Below are positions 24,401 through 32,496 of a DNA stretch of 62,000 nt, in pieces. The translations under genes and the position numbers were made by a program. Origin of the DNA: Symbiodinium natans (taxonomy: Eukaryota > Sar > Dinophyceae > Suessiales > Symbiodiniaceae); the NCBI GenBank assembly GCA_905221605.1, contig CAJNDS010002069.1, forward strand, positions 518,529 to 580,528. Reading direction: 5' to 3'. The notes under the pieces were generated by a model. That model worked only from the letters and a program-made list of their open reading frames with translations, ran no database searches and was not told the origin of the DNA. How positions within the stretch are numbered: position 1 is the first letter of the stretch; every line of letters begins with the position of its first letter.

Positions 24401-26491
24401 AGTGTCTCATGAGATGATTCCACAACGTGGGACGTGGCAGGTGATCTCGCTGCAGAACCGGATCGCTCTTGTTGACGAGTTTGCCAATGTCAGGCAAGGC
24501 GTGTGTGGGGCGGGTCATACGACGCCACTTTAGCCAGATGCAAGTTCGGAGAACTGATCTTTGTACCTGGCAGCACGTAGCAGCTCCATGCAGACGTTGC
24601 ACTGAAGGAAGATGGCCAAAACTGAGCCAGATCAAATGGTTGCCGTGCGGCCTCTCAGTGGGTTTGAGAGACTCTGGCTTTCTCGCCTTTTCATGTTGAA
24701 GAAGTACTTGGTACTTGTATGAGCTAGTTGGAACCGTCGCCTTCATCTATCCTGTAGGCCAGCTTGACATGCAGAGTGCCCGAGTTTCAGGTCTGCGAAA
24801 GGATGGTGACTCTGCCAGACATAGACGCTGCAGTCCGGCACCTGACTGTCACAACACTTTGACACGGCCGCCGCATTGATGATTCTATGTAGTGAGGTCC
24901 GGATCGGCGACATCTTTGCGCAGCTTGTGGAATATTACGTTGAGTTTAACGACTACAATTCTGCGTACAGGAGGGTGCTCTGCGCTCTGCCATAGACTAG
25001 CCTGAAGACTGAACATGGCTATTTTTCTATTATGATTAATTACTATATATTACTATTGCAATTATTAGTATCATTAGTATTCTTATTATTATTAATTGTA
25101 TTATGATTATCATTATCATCATTATTTTCTTAAACTCACGCGTCTCAAGCGGCCGCTCGAGCAGCGAGTCTTGCCTGCTAGGACGGTGGAGCGCATGAGA
25201 GAGCGCGGCATCGTGCTGACGCCGTACCTGGACAGAGCCCTGCTCGAGCGCATCTACGGTGCCACCAGTATGGAGCTGTAGGGGGTTTAGGGTTTAGGGT
25301 TTAGGGTTTAGGGTTTAGGGTTTAGGGCTTAGGGGCCTTAAATTCCTTGCAGGGCATCATCACCCTGCGCTCCCTTCAAGTTAAAGCTTCTTCAGAGCCT
25401 TGCACGGTTGCCAGCCGTACAAAGAGCATGATCTGGTCATTCTGCTTGGAAATGAGGATCATCTGCTATTCTTTAGTTTCATGTTTGCAAGTTGGTGGGG
25501 CAGCGCGCCCCTCGACTACTACGACGGCAACTGCTTCTCCTACTACTGCAACTGCTACGCCTACACATGAACATTGGACATTCGTATGAGCTCATGCAAG
25601 CATATGAAACTCCAGTATCGAACCGAAAGAACACCAGACGCGCTCACCTTGAACAGGTTCAACTTGAACAGATGCTGGCCTCTTTTGGGAGCCAGGGATC
25701 TTGGTTTGTTGATCCCTCACCCTCGAGTGTCAGTCACCCAAAAGTCAGAGTCTTGCAGGTGCTGTTGGGCAACCGCTTCCAGAGTCGGAAGCAGCTCCAG
25801 CCGCACCTGCGGCTTTCTCAGAAAGTAACAGTTGCAGGGTTTAGGGTTTAGGGTTTAGGGTTTAGGGTTTAGGGTTTAGGGTTTAGGGTTGCTGGGTTTT
25901 TGGGGGTTTTGGGGCTTTGGGGACCTCGGTGTTTGAATGGGGGGCTCTTAAGGTGTTCAGGGTGGATTGCGGACTCTGCGATCCAGTGAGACGATGCTGT
26001 CCGTGGCATCGTGCCCTCGTTTATTATGGTTGCGGAGCCTTGCAAAGGTTGAGTTCTTGTTCTAAGAGCATGTTACTGTTTAAGCTTAAAGTTTCGAGTC
26101 CAGGAGCCGGTGACTTCGGGGCAAAAGTGTCAGGGTTTTTGGCGAGCCCTTTCGGGTTATGGGCCTCAGCATGTTGACTGGCCAAGCTATACAATTCCTG
26201 TATGCTCCTCCCTACCCGAAGTAAGACCCAAGTCAACCGGTGTGGGGCTTCTTTGCAGTGGGGTATGGGGTCCCACAAGTATAGGACCCCATACTTGGAG
26301 GTTCGTGGCTACTTATAAGCCCAATTCTAAGTCTACTTGTAACCTGCTTGGAGGACTTCGGGGGCTTATAAATACAGTTATAGTTGGGGTTATAAGTCTA
26401 CCCTGAACCTCCAAGTATAGGACCCCAGAGTCACTCTGACCCACCTTAGGCCGGCGAGGATGTGGATGAGGAGATCGCAGAGGAAGACTAG
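4318..26491 (+). CDS. IFT140: IFT140, intraflagellar transport complex A subunit (partial, ~50 small exons)
   Basis: IFT140 is a core subunit of IFT-A, the complex that drives retrograde transport in cilia and imports membrane cargo; the family has two N-terminal WD40 propellers followed by a TPR-like alpha-solenoid, about 1,400-1,460 residues. Exons in this span, read in order, follow that architecture from the end of the first propeller to an acidic C-terminus (…[11 protein letters not shown], stop 26,489-26,491). Diagnostic stretches are [59 protein letters not shown] and [14 protein letters not shown]. Exons are mostly 30-90 bp, mostly phase 0, with GT, GC and GA donors and AG|G acceptors; no internal stop or frameshift was needed in the well-defined exons. 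Introns hold telomere-like arrays, MITEs and two nested genes. The first ~330 residues were not found; they may lie upstream of the window. Exons are listed in the four segment entries. Confidence 0.85.
5317..5332 (+). promoter_or_regulatory. Relict dinoflagellate spliced leader upstream of AP1G
   Basis: GCCATTTGGGCTCAGG matches the last 16 nt of the dinoflagellate spliced leader at 14 of 16 positions, on the same strand and 40 bp before the AP-1 gamma start codon. Genomic relict leaders at the 5' end of a coding region are the known mark of a gene re-integrated from a trans-spliced mRNA. The preceding bases (CTGCTT) do not continue the leader, so the match is partial; chance cannot be excluded by eye. 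A possible new trans-splice acceptor (GGGCTTCAG) ends at 5,365. Confidence 0.55.
5372..8377 (+). CDS. AP1G1: AP-1 complex gamma-adaptin (two exons)
   Basis: The large gamma subunit of the AP-1 clathrin adaptor, which sorts cargo at the trans-Golgi network and endosomes. Exon 1 is 5,372-6,190 and exon 2 is 6,719-8,377, giving 825 residues, the normal family length. Residues 1-~570 are the adaptin N trunk ([31 protein letters not shown], then across the junction [24 protein letters not shown]). The hinge (~575-700) is Gly/Ala/Pro rich with DLLDL/LLDLL motifs, the clathrin-box type of gamma-adaptins. The ear (~705-825) ends …VGGFPPGY-stop. I chose the ATG at 5,372 because [13 protein letters not shown] is the family N-terminus. 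The single intron is GC-AG, phase 0. The gene lies on the same strand between IFT140 exons at 5,224 and ~8,820. Confidence 0.95.
6191..6718 (+). other. AP1G intron (GC-AG) with GAT repeat
   Basis: A 528-bp intron between codons for …NDILAQ and VATNTE…. The boundaries CTCAG|GCAGTT and TGTCAG|GTTGCC follow the dinoflagellate AG|GC…AG|G pattern and preserve the frame. The middle (about 6,320-6,500) is a degenerate then perfect GAT/GAC trinucleotide repeat that is open in several frames and creates spurious Asp/Ser/His-rich ORFs on both strands. Confidence 0.9.
8820..12479 (+). CDS. IFT140: IFT140 segment 2: second WD40 propeller and linker (about 15 exons)
   Basis: Exons: ~8,820-8,882 ([14 protein letters not shown]), 8,991-9,021 (NSVILSE), 9,090-9,149 ([20 protein letters not shown]), ~9,372-9,404 ([10 protein letters not shown]), 9,465-9,515 ([17 protein letters not shown]), 10,021-10,080 ([19 protein letters not shown]), 10,150-10,181 ([10 protein letters not shown]), 10,340-10,414 ([18 protein letters not shown]…), 10,559-~10,640 ([13 protein letters not shown]…), ~10,893-10,945 ([16 protein letters not shown]), ~11,046-11,121 ([13 protein letters not shown]), ~11,480-11,538 ([18 protein letters not shown]), ~11,870-11,927 ([14 protein letters not shown]), 12,294-12,377 (…[21 protein letters not shown]) and 12,432-12,479 ([16 protein letters not shown]). 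Most donors are GC or GA. The order matches the family (…QFSE|VEGLP…, …HFWD…, …LRDFAGLE…). Exons around 11.9-12.1 kb and the ends of the ~10.6-11.1 kb exons are least certain. Confidence 0.7.
9778..9808. repeat. Short CCCTAAA array
   Basis: Four CCCTAAA units in the intron between IFT140 exons ending 9,515 and starting 10,021; two TTTAGGG-type units also occur at 9,534-9,551 in the same intron, in opposite orientation. Confidence 0.8.
10221..10330. repeat. CCCTAAA array at the 3' side of an IFT140 intron
   Basis: About 15 perfect CCCTAAA units ending 9 bp before the AG acceptor of the exon that starts at 10,340. Confidence 0.95.
10467..10531. repeat. TTTAGGG array grading into TTTGGGG
   Basis: About four TTTAGGG units followed by five or six TTTGGGG units, within the IFT140 intron 10,415-10,558. 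The unit change is abrupt. A degenerate CCCTAAA array follows at ~10,660-10,715 in the next intron. Confidence 0.9.
12523..12588. repeat. CCCTAAA array
   Basis: Nine units in the IFT140 intron 12,480-12,633, close to its 3' end. Confidence 0.95.
12634..18930 (+). CDS. IFT140: IFT140 segment 3: N-terminal part of the TPR-like solenoid (about 17 exons)
   Basis: Exons: 12,634-12,708 (AYKSVKG…[13 protein letters not shown]), 13,373-13,453 ([19 protein letters not shown]…), 14,367-14,434 ([20 protein letters not shown]…), 14,549-14,591 ([14 protein letters not shown]), ~14,741-14,803 (…[12 protein letters not shown]), 14,916-14,966 ([17 protein letters not shown]), 15,084-15,145 ([20 protein letters not shown]), ~15,807-15,884 (…[19 protein letters not shown]), 16,019-16,079 ([20 protein letters not shown]), 17,346-17,390 ([15 protein letters not shown]), 17,767-17,805 ([13 protein letters not shown]), 17,937-17,975 ([13 protein letters not shown]), 18,138-18,215 ([15 protein letters not shown]…), 18,398-18,463 ([18 protein letters not shown]…), 18,529-18,570 ([14 protein letters not shown]), 18,734-18,768 ([12 protein letters not shown]) and 18,857-~18,930 ([20 protein letters not shown]…). 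Phases agree at nearly all junctions and the joined reading aligns with the family almost without gaps. Confidence 0.82.
12709..12752. repeat. TTTAGGG array at the 5' end of an IFT140 intron
   Basis: Begins at the splice donor itself (CTG|GTTTAGAG…), so the array supplies the GT. It pairs in orientation with the CCCTAAA array at 13,221-13,362 at the other end of the same intron. Confidence 0.9.
13221..13362. repeat. CCCTAAA array at the 3' end of the same intron
   Basis: About 20 units, some CCCTAAG, ending about 10 bp before the acceptor CATGCCAG| of the exon at 13,373. Confidence 0.95.
13482..13566. repeat. TTTAGGG array
   Basis: About 11 units with variants (TTCAGGG, CTTAGGG), starting about 28 bp after the GC donor at 13,454 in the intron 13,454-14,366. 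Confidence 0.9.
16157..17050. repeat. Long degenerate TTTAGGG-type tract
   Basis: Nearly 900 bp of strongly diverged G-rich units around GGGTTTAGGGTTTCAGG, filling most of the 1,266-bp IFT140 intron 16,080-17,345. Confidence 0.85.
17051..17340. repeat. Degenerate CCCTAAA-type tract, opposite orientation
   Basis: Diverged C-rich units (CCCTACAGC, CCCTAAAGC, CCCTAAACC) immediately after the G-rich tract and running into the acceptor at 17,345. With the preceding tract it makes one intron an extended inverted repeat. Confidence 0.85.
17402..17745. repeat. TTTAGGG tract with GGGAGTTTAGGG higher-order unit
   Basis: G-rich units in which every second or third repeat carries an inserted GGAG, giving a rough 14-21 bp higher-order period; within the IFT140 intron 17,391-17,766. 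Confidence 0.85.
17838..17905 (+). mobile_element. MITE-B copy (partial) in an IFT140 intron
   Basis: GGGTTTATGATGTTAGGGGTACCTTATTGGCGTCC… followed by GAATCCTACTGGGG (quoted in parts) matches the plus-strand element at 60,109-60,223. It sits in the 131-bp intron between exons ending 17,805 and starting 17,937. Confidence 0.55.
19235..20221 (+). CDS. CKS1: CKS1-type cyclin-dependent kinase regulatory subunit (four exons)
   Basis: Small CDK-binding protein (about 75-80 residues) that links cyclin-CDK to phosphorylated substrates during the cell cycle. Exons: 19,235-19,279 ([17 protein letters not shown] donor), 19,417-19,467 ([19 protein letters not shown] donor), ~19,851-19,890 ([15 protein letters not shown] donor) and 20,135-20,221 ([13 protein letters not shown] then [15 protein letters not shown], stop). 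All family signatures are present: YEYRHVIL, E(D)[11 protein letters not shown] and [11 protein letters not shown]. The exact exon 2/3 junction is uncertain by a few bases. The ATG follows TTGTGGCAG|GCC, a plausible trans-splice acceptor. The gene lies on the same strand inside the IFT140 intron between ~18,930 and 21,350. Confidence 0.92.
19289..19385 (+). mobile_element. MITE-B-like element in CKS1 intron 1
   Basis: GGGGGTTTCCGAAATTAGGGGG at the left and GGGGTCTATATTGGGGGCCCC at the right resemble the ends of the 60,109 element (quoted approximately, ≤20 bp cores GGGTTTCCGAAATTAGGGG and GGGTCTATATTGGGGGCC). It nearly fills the 137-bp first intron of CKS1, suggesting the intron or most of it is this element. 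Confidence 0.45.
20567..20690. mobile_element. MITE-A copy 1
   Basis: The right end reads CATAAGTACCATGAACCTCC|AAG, the signature of the family best seen at 61,603-61,748. The left end (GTTCGTTGGCTGCTG) is a diverged partner of GGTTCGTGG. AT-rich centre, no coding capacity. It lies in the large IFT140 intron that also hosts CKS1. Confidence 0.6.
21350..26491 (+). CDS. IFT140: IFT140 segment 4: C-terminal solenoid and acidic tail (about 14 exons)
   Basis: Exons: 21,350-21,402 ([17 protein letters not shown]), 21,918-21,948 ([10 protein letters not shown]), ~22,330-22,425 ([15 protein letters not shown]… then [13 protein letters not shown]), ~23,031-23,111 ([19 protein letters not shown]…), 23,315-23,338 (PDIYVLA), 23,403-23,425 (NYLQSLD), 23,511-23,535 (HADPDIMK), 23,603-23,633 ([10 protein letters not shown]), 23,737-23,778 ([14 protein letters not shown]), 24,117-24,191 ([20 protein letters not shown]…), 24,441-24,493 ([17 protein letters not shown]), 24,897-24,974 ([20 protein letters not shown]…), 25,150-25,258 ([16 protein letters not shown]… to LLERIYG) and 26,450-26,491 ([13 protein letters not shown], stop). 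The phases fit at most junctions, including 1-nt and 2-nt splits (for example 23,535|23,603). One or more short exons between 18.9 and 21.9 kb and between 25.3 and 26.4 kb are still missing. Confidence 0.82.
21438..21486. repeat. (CTG)16 trinucleotide repeat
   Basis: About sixteen CTG units in an IFT140 intron just after the exon 21,350-21,402. Read in other frames it gives poly-Leu, poly-Cys or poly-Ser ORFs, which are not genes. Confidence 0.95.
22188..22323. repeat. CCCTAAA array at the 3' side of an IFT140 intron
   Basis: About 19 units, some CCCTAAG, ending a few bases before the exon that starts ~22,330. Confidence 0.95.
22445..22866. repeat. AT-rich TATAATATTA microsatellite
   Basis: More than 400 bp of TAATATTATAATAT-type repeats within the intron between ~22,425 and ~23,031. 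A TTTAGGG array (22,978-23,023) follows and ends almost at the next acceptor. Confidence 0.95.
22978..23237. repeat. TTTAGGG (22,978-23,023) and CCCTAAA (23,158-23,237) arrays flanking one exon
   Basis: The 81-bp IFT140 exon ~23,031-23,111 lies between a G-strand array on its 5' side and a C-strand array on its 3' side, the reverse of the arrangement within introns 12,709-13,372 and 16,080-17,345. Confidence 0.85.
25281..25892. repeat. Two TTTAGGG arrays (25,281-25,333 and 25,837-25,892)
   Basis: Seven to eight units each, both inside the last IFT140 intron(s) between 25,258 and 26,450. Confidence 0.9.
26292..26417. mobile_element. MITE-A copy 2
   Basis: Left end TACTTGGAGGTTCGTGGCTA and right end CCTGAACCTCCAAGTA form an inverted repeat; the centre is AT-rich with a second inner inverted pair (ACTTATAAGCC / GGTTATAAGT). 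It is 33 bp upstream of the last IFT140 exon. The sequence TATAGGACCCC occurs on both sides and could be part of longer ends or a duplication. Confidence 0.7.
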
Positions 26492-26904
26492 ACCTGCAGG
26501 TCTCCGCGTGCGGTGGTGGTTTCAAATCTTGGTGCTTTTTTTGGAGAACCTGATGAGGAAATCTTGCAAAATGGTGGCTGCTGGTAGCTTTTTCTAGAAC
26601 CCTAATGTTGAACAACCCCCCTCGCGCGCTGTGCACACCCCAGCTCCTCCAACACGGAGTCGATGCTTGTAAACGCAATGTGGGCGAAGCTGACAGCCAT
26701 GTGGGGGTTCAAAGGAGGGTCGGTTTGTGGGCTTCTGCTGCGGAAGTCGACCTGACTTAGGGTTCTTGGTGACACCAGTTCTTGGTTTCCCGGTGTCTGC
26801 TTGCTGGACATGTCTCACCGACTACTCAACAATTTCACCTCGCGCTCAAGGTGGCCTCTCAAGCATTATACATGTCGATGGAACGTGCATGTTGCAGAGG
26901 GCCC

Positions 26905-27067
26905 AACCCTAAACCCTAAACCCTAAACCCTAAACCCTAAACCCTAAACCCTAAACCCTAAACCCTAAACCCTAAACCCTAAACCCTAAACCCTGAACCC
27001 TGAACCCTAAACCCTAAACCCTAAACCCTCAACCCTAAACCCTAAACCCTAAACCCTAAACCCTAAA
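26905..27067. repeat. CCCTAAA array
   Basis: About 23 units with a few CCCTGAA and CCCTCAA variants, downstream of the IFT140 stop codon. Confidence 0.95.
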
Positions 27068-27463
27068 GCCACGCGAGCATCTCCGAAGTGACTGGGAAAA
27101 TCCGGTCCTTCGACAAAAGCCGTAGCTCGGAGCCAAGGCCGCAAGGAGTCCTGAAGTTCACGAAGGGACCTTGCGACTGAGAGTTGCTGAGTTGGATGTG
27201 TTGGTTTCTTTGTCATTTTTTGTTATTATGTCTACTATTATCATCATCATTATTGTTATTTTTTTATTTATTTGTTATTATTATGATCATTGTTTATTTA
27301 TCTATTTATGTATTTATTTATTTATTTGTTGTTATTATAACTTTTTTGTTGCTGCGTTCCTTGGGCCTTGATGCCGGCCCTGTGGCAAGCAGAGCCTAAT
27401 TCGAGCATGCCGAAGCAGCGCAGCTCTTCTGTGCCAGCAGCCGCTCCCCAGCATTTACAAGCT

Positions 27464-27753
27464 TAGGGTTTAGGGTTTAGGGTTTAGGGTTCAGGGTTTA
27501 GGGTTTAGGGTTTAGGGTTTAGGGTTCGGGGTTCAGGGTTTACAAGGTTTAGGGTAGCTGCTGGCAACGCAGCGCGTGTGCGTTGAAGTTCGCAGTCAGT
27601 TGGGGAGGAGCACGAGCTTTCCAACATGAGTCTGCAGCTCTGCGGAGAGCAGCAGAGACCGGTGTCTGCGAGAATGAAGAGATGCAATTGCATGAAGAAA
27701 GAGGTTTCTGCGGAACGCTCGCTCGCTCGCTCGCTCTCTCCAACTCTCTCTAA

Positions 27754-27797
<44 letters not shown>

Positions 27798-27923
27798 CAC
27801 ACCTTGGCCCGCCCTAAGGCCTGAACCCTAAACACTAAACCTGAAACCCTAAACCCTATACACCCTAAACCCTAAACCCTGAACCCTAAACCCTGAACCC
27901 TAAACCCTAAACCCTAAACCCTT
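27464..27923. repeat. TTTAGGG (27,464-27,556) and CCCTAAA (27,823-27,923) arrays facing each other
   Basis: G-strand array, about 270 bp of unique sequence with a CT repeat, then C-strand array: the same head-to-head arrangement as within IFT140 introns. A weaker G-strand array follows at ~28,058-28,120. Confidence 0.85.
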
Positions 27924-27949
27924 AATGAGCCACTTGGGGAGGCTGTTGG

Positions 27950-28449
27950 CTGCGCAGTGAGGATGGCGAGAGGATCTCAGGAGCCGACCTCGAGGTGACC
28001 TGGGACGTCAGTGGTTCCAGAATGGAAAATCACCCTTAGTGCAGAAATTGTGTTCCAGGGTTAGGGTTTTAGGGTTTGGGGTTTAGGGTTTTTAGGGTTT
28101 TAGGGTTTAGGGTTTTAGGGTTTTACAGTGCTCCCCTGCCGAGCCTTCTCATGTCAACGAGGTGCCCTTTGATGGTCTGGAGCTCTTCCACGAGGTGCCA
28201 ACTTAAGCTCGATGCTCCAAAGTTGCAAGGCGCCCTGAAACGCTTGGCTGAACTCCTGAACCCCTAGACAGGTGTTTCCTGGTGGAGAGGACATGGAGAT
28301 GGAGACCCTGGCACAACTGCAGGCATGACTGCAAGAACCTTTGAACTCGTCCAGCCGGGTTGCTTGGAAGGCTTGGCCCTGGCAGCCCTCACAGAGCGGG
28401 AGGTGGAAGCAGGACTGGCGCTCTCCGAAGATACCCTGGAACAGCCCTG
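27950..28449 (+). other. Unidentified exon-like segments ending in a stop
   Basis: Plus-strand stretches with coding character: ~28,140-28,195 (…HVNEVPFDGLELFHE), ~28,270-28,322 (VFPGGEDMEMETLAQLQ) and ~28,338-28,449 (…FELVQPGCLEGLALAALTE… ending …DTLEQP, stop TGA). They are spaced like the micro-exons of IFT140, but the frames between them cannot be joined convincingly. Product not recognised. Confidence 0.25.
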
Positions 28450-28727
28450 AACCTCAGAAGGGTACCCAAAAAGTTCGGTCGATCGCTTGAGCTTGGCAGG
28501 ACTTCGGCCCAAAGGCCAACTTCAAAAAACAGCAGGTCAAGGCCGCTTTAAAGGGTTCTGCGGGCAGTTTCGAGTGGACCTTAAACCCTAAACCCTGTTT
28601 TGCCGTGCAAAAAAAGGTGCCTGAGACCTGGAATGGCTTCCCGTCGTGGTCGCACCAGCTCTTGTCCAACCTCCTTGGCCGTCCCGCACCCCAGCGAGTG
28701 CGAGGGACACTGAAACCCTTCAAGCCT

Positions 28728-29028
28728 ATACCCTAAACCCTAAACCCTAAACCCTAAACCCTAAACCCAAAACCCGAAAGGATCACACTAGAAAGCCAAG
28801 GCTCCGCGACTTTGCGGGGTGGGGGCCTCGCAGCTCCCCGCAATGGAAGTCTTACACAGTGGACTCTCATGTTGGGATGCGTCCCCCACACACCTTAAAC
28901 CCAACCCTAAACCCTAAACCTCAAACCTCAAACCTCAAACCCTAAACCCTAAACCCTAAACCCTAAACCCTAAACCCTAAACCCTAAAGCCTAAACCCTA
29001 AACCCTAAACCCTAAACCCTAAACCCCC
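28728..29028. repeat. CCCTAAA arrays (28,728-28,768 and 28,895-29,028)
   Basis: Five units and about 18 units, with a few CCTCAAA variants. Confidence 0.9.
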
Positions 29029-29164
29029 CACTATGATCATCCCTACTTGTATCCAGGACGGTTAGTAGAAGAGGGGGGGAAACATCCCAAGTCTCATGGA
29101 TCAAGGCTTCCAAGCCGTGGAGTGCCTCTCTTTATGGTGCGGGCTCCGAGATACCGGGGGGCTT

Positions 29165-29215
29165 GCGAAAAAAAGGCGACCTCCAACATATAGGTCCCCA
29201 AGCAGTAAGTAGGAT

Positions 29216-29265
<50 letters not shown>

Positions 29266-29305
29266 GACCCCAAGAAGGTACCCCTAATCTCGGAATCCGC
29301 GATGT
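29165..29305 (-). mobile_element. MITE-B copy with internal CT expansion
   Basis: On the minus strand it reads GGATTCCGAGATTAGGGGTA, then GGGAATCCTACTTACTG and GGGGACCTATATGTTGG, matching the family, but a ~45-bp AG/CT dinucleotide run has expanded in the middle. Confidence 0.55.
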
Positions 29306-30496
29306 GGGCGCGATGGCTGGGTCCTCCATTCTTTGGTGCCCTGCAGGTACGACGCAGATCGTGGAGCAAACCATGCTTTGCACGTGCCCTGGCGGCACCT
29401 GGCAGGTTTCCTACACTGGGGGCCCGTTTTTGGTACCTGCATGTACCTGCTGTGACACGGCGGCGCCCAAAAACCCAGAGCGTGGGCGTGCCTCAGCAGA
29501 GGAAGCCCAAACATTCACTGACTCTTCAAACCCTTTTGAGCCCCCCTAAACCCTAAACCCTCAACCCTCAACCCTCAACCCTCAATACCCGCAAAACCGA
29601 AACGCCCAGATCCCCACACCTGCAGGTAGATGATCTCTGGCTCTGGGGAGACCGCATCCTTGGCGTATCGATGCAAAGTGCGTCGGCCAGCTCCCCAGTT
29701 CGCTTTTTTTTGGTTTCCATGGGTTAGGGTTTCGGTGGTTGTAAGGGTGCAGGGTTTATCTAGGGCGAATCGCCAATTCGGCAAAGCTTCCAAAAAGTTA
29801 TCAGTGATCTCTCTTGCGGATTGAATTTTGGGATGGGGGTTCCATGTTTTGTTGCGGGGTCCATGGTTTCGGGCTTCGGGCTCAGAGTTCTATGTTTACG
29901 CCTGTATGGAAGCAGCTCCAAAACTACTGGTGAGTCAGAACTCGGTGCAATACATGGCTTCCTGTACACCCCCATCTCCTCCAGGAGTTGTTCAGAGCTG
30001 TCGACGGACATCCGTCCACATGAGCTCCAACAACTCTTCCGAGTGTGGAAGATGAAGGAAGTTTGTACTAGGGCATTGGACCAGATAAACGAAATCTAGT
30101 GACTGGAGAAAGGCTTTTTTTGTATTATACTGAAGATGTGATTTCCCATCCAAATCCGCCCCCACCCCAAAAAATGTACATAATAAAATACAACACACAC
30201 ACACACTCCTCATGGGTCAGATGATTTCTGTGTCGACTACTGACACGCCTGTCTCAGACAAGGTCTTCACATTCTACGAACCGGTGAATCAGGCTGTCGC
30301 AAGTTTTCTGACATGGCTCCTGCCAATAAACTTGCGATTCAAACCTTGAGACCTTGCATTGATGGAAGGTTGTGGTCAGGGTCCCACTGCCAAGGCGGTC
30401 GGCGTGCGCTGTGGGCCACCATCGGGTAGCCAGCGGAAGGGAAGGGCCCAGAAGACAAACGCATCTGCTCCAGGTACTTAATCAGCGGGCGGGTGC

Positions 30497-30871
30497 GTGT
30501 CGACTGGCAGCATGGGCTACTTGCAGAGGTGCGCGTGGCCTGTGCCAAAAGCAGACATGCGAAGCGCTTTGGAGGACATCTCTGGACCTCGAGTTGCGAT
30601 CACATTCCGCGAGCTGACAGAGGCGGCCGCGTCTTGCCATGTGCTGTATGGCGAACTTGGTCCACCATGTGGATTGCAGCAGGCAGTTGCAAGCAGTGAG
30701 CTTGGTCAAGTGGCCCTCGAGCGTGCAAAGCTCGTCGCGCCGGCTTCTCAGGGCCATTCATGTCGAACTGTTGTGGGCGCCACGATGTTTTCAGGTCGAC
30801 GCCATCGGAGCCTGAGAGCCGGACAGAAGACTGCGCGACGCTCGTGGAGGCAAAAAGGGGCATCTCGGTAG
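30497..30871 (+). CDS. Hypothetical coding segment
   Basis: An open frame of about 125 codons whose middle (…DMRSALEDISGPRVAITFRE… and …LQQAVASSELGQVALER…) looks like normal helical protein. No domain is recognised, the start is arbitrary, and it could be an exon. The minus strand is also open across part of it, so the strand assignment is weak. Confidence 0.25.
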   Translation: MSTGSMGYLQRCAWPVPKADMRSALEDISGPRVAITFRELTEAAASCHVLYGELGPPCGLQQAVASSELGQVALERAKLVAPASQGHSCRTVVGATMFSGRRHRSLRAGQKTARRSWRQKGASR

Positions 30872-32384
30872 TATTCGGTAGTCCTATCAGCTGGCGGATC
30901 GCAGGCAGCGACCCCGAAGTGAGGTGTTGAGGAGCGAAGCGTCTAAGTCGTGGACACAGGATGTTGGGAGGTCTTACAGTGGTCTTACATGCACTGCCAT
31001 CCCGCCGCAGCCGCGGCTCTCGCGCAGCGGCCTCTGCCCTTCGCAATGTCCAAGGTTTCCGGGTTGAGGAACGGTATGTGGCCACACAGAGACACGTACA
31101 ATCTGCGTGATGGGTACGAGCTGCGCGTGGCGGAATGAGGCGGCATGAGGCGGAGGAGGCCTCGGAAGATGCGGACCGAGTGTGAGCTACGTACATCAGC
31201 GTTTCGCATGCGGCGCTTGCAGCACAGCGCCAGAGTATGGCTGCGGGATGCCCAGTCCACGCTATAGCGGGAACGTGTCACATCACAAGGCCTCTTAAGC
31301 GCCAAACCTTTCACCAAACCATTTCAAACGCAGACCCCGAGCGGCAATCCTCAACAGCCTTGTGAGTTCATCCGGACTGGATAATCATGGATTGCATGAC
31401 CACATACCAGAAGTCATCCGTTCTTTTCAAAACTCGGGGAGGTCGCTTGGGGAAATGGTGAAAGGATATGGCGCCCTAAGGCAGAGTCCTTGAACAACAA
31501 GTCCAGGAAGAGCAGTTCGGGTAGGTCGAAAGATTGAATCCCGATGAAACATTGTTGTTGCTATAGTTCACTGTATGATCGCACACTCGCGTGGCGTGCC
31601 TGGTGGAGGAGTCATCCCAATGTTGGCACAGTCAAGCCAGGCACCCGCAACGATTCCGCAGCTCGCCCCTGTGCGCGACGATCGGCCGCGGAGCTTGTCG
31701 GCCCAAGGCGCCCAGTACGCTGCCACGAGGATGGGGCACCGCAGGTGACGCAGGTGCCTCATCCTCGTAATAGTGTTGCGTGAACCCGAAACGAAGCTCC
31801 GAAAGTGACGACGCGCGCCCCGGGGATCCTCATGGCTGTCTTCACTTTTGAGGCATCAACATCAAGCGAATTTCCAAGTATAGTCACGACAGTCAAGAGG
31901 GTGGCTCACCTTGGGGCGAGACATTGGTGGACCCTCGAAGGCTTCGCGTCCCTTTGTTCAAGCGCCGCCCAGCGGCATCGTTGTTTCAAAAGGGGGGAGC
32001 AGGTACCGAAAGGAAACGTGTACGGCGCGAAGCGGCACCACCGCGGTCCAGAAATGGTGCTGGTGACAGAGCTTCTTCAGACCACCGCCCAGACTGCTTG
32101 CTGCCAACGCTCCATGTCCACCGCCACCAAGCACCCACCATCAGTAGCCACGTACGTTCTGCTCTCGTCGACCACTGTGCCTGTTGCCCACGGCTTTGCA
32201 CTCATCTCCTGACTGAGATCTGCAGAGAAGCTGCGGCTACTGCCGGCGCCTGGTCCGCTGGTGGGCCTGCCGCGCCCCGGCACCCGCGCAGGGGCTGCTG
32301 GCATCGCCTGGGCGCGCACGGTGGAGCGCCCCTTCCGTCGCGTGCCAGCAGGCGGTCGCTGGGGAGGGCAAGGGCGGGCGCCAC

Positions 32385-32452
32385 TTCCAAGGTGCACGCG
32401 CGCGCGCTTCCAAGGTGCACGCGCCGTCTGTGTCCAAGGTGCACGCGCAACG
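32385..32452. repeat. Three copies of TTCCAAGGTGCACGCGC
   Basis: A 17-bp unit repeated three times with short spacers, left of the copia element. A one-base variant of the same unit (TTCCAAGCTGCACGCGG) is repeated three times on the other side of the element at 41,039-41,107. Confidence 0.85.
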
Positions 32453-32496
32453 TTGGGGACCTGCGCAGGGCCGAGTGTTCTTGTACCCTGAAGCCT

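Larger units (their letters stand above)
26492..32496. other. Region of telomere-like arrays and unassigned exon-like fragments
   Basis: I recognise no gene. Besides the arrays listed separately there are an AT-rich tract at ~27,215-27,350, CT dinucleotide repeats at 27,718-27,792 and within the MITE at 29,218-29,263, and many short protein-like stretches between AG and GT/GC sites (for example ~29,624-29,676 VDDLWLWGDRILGVSMQ and ~29,998-30,058 ELSTDIRPHELQQLFRVWKM). These resemble the micro-exon organisation of IFT140 but do not add up to a protein I can name. An ORF at 31,805-32,212 is of doubtful status. Confidence 0.4.
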
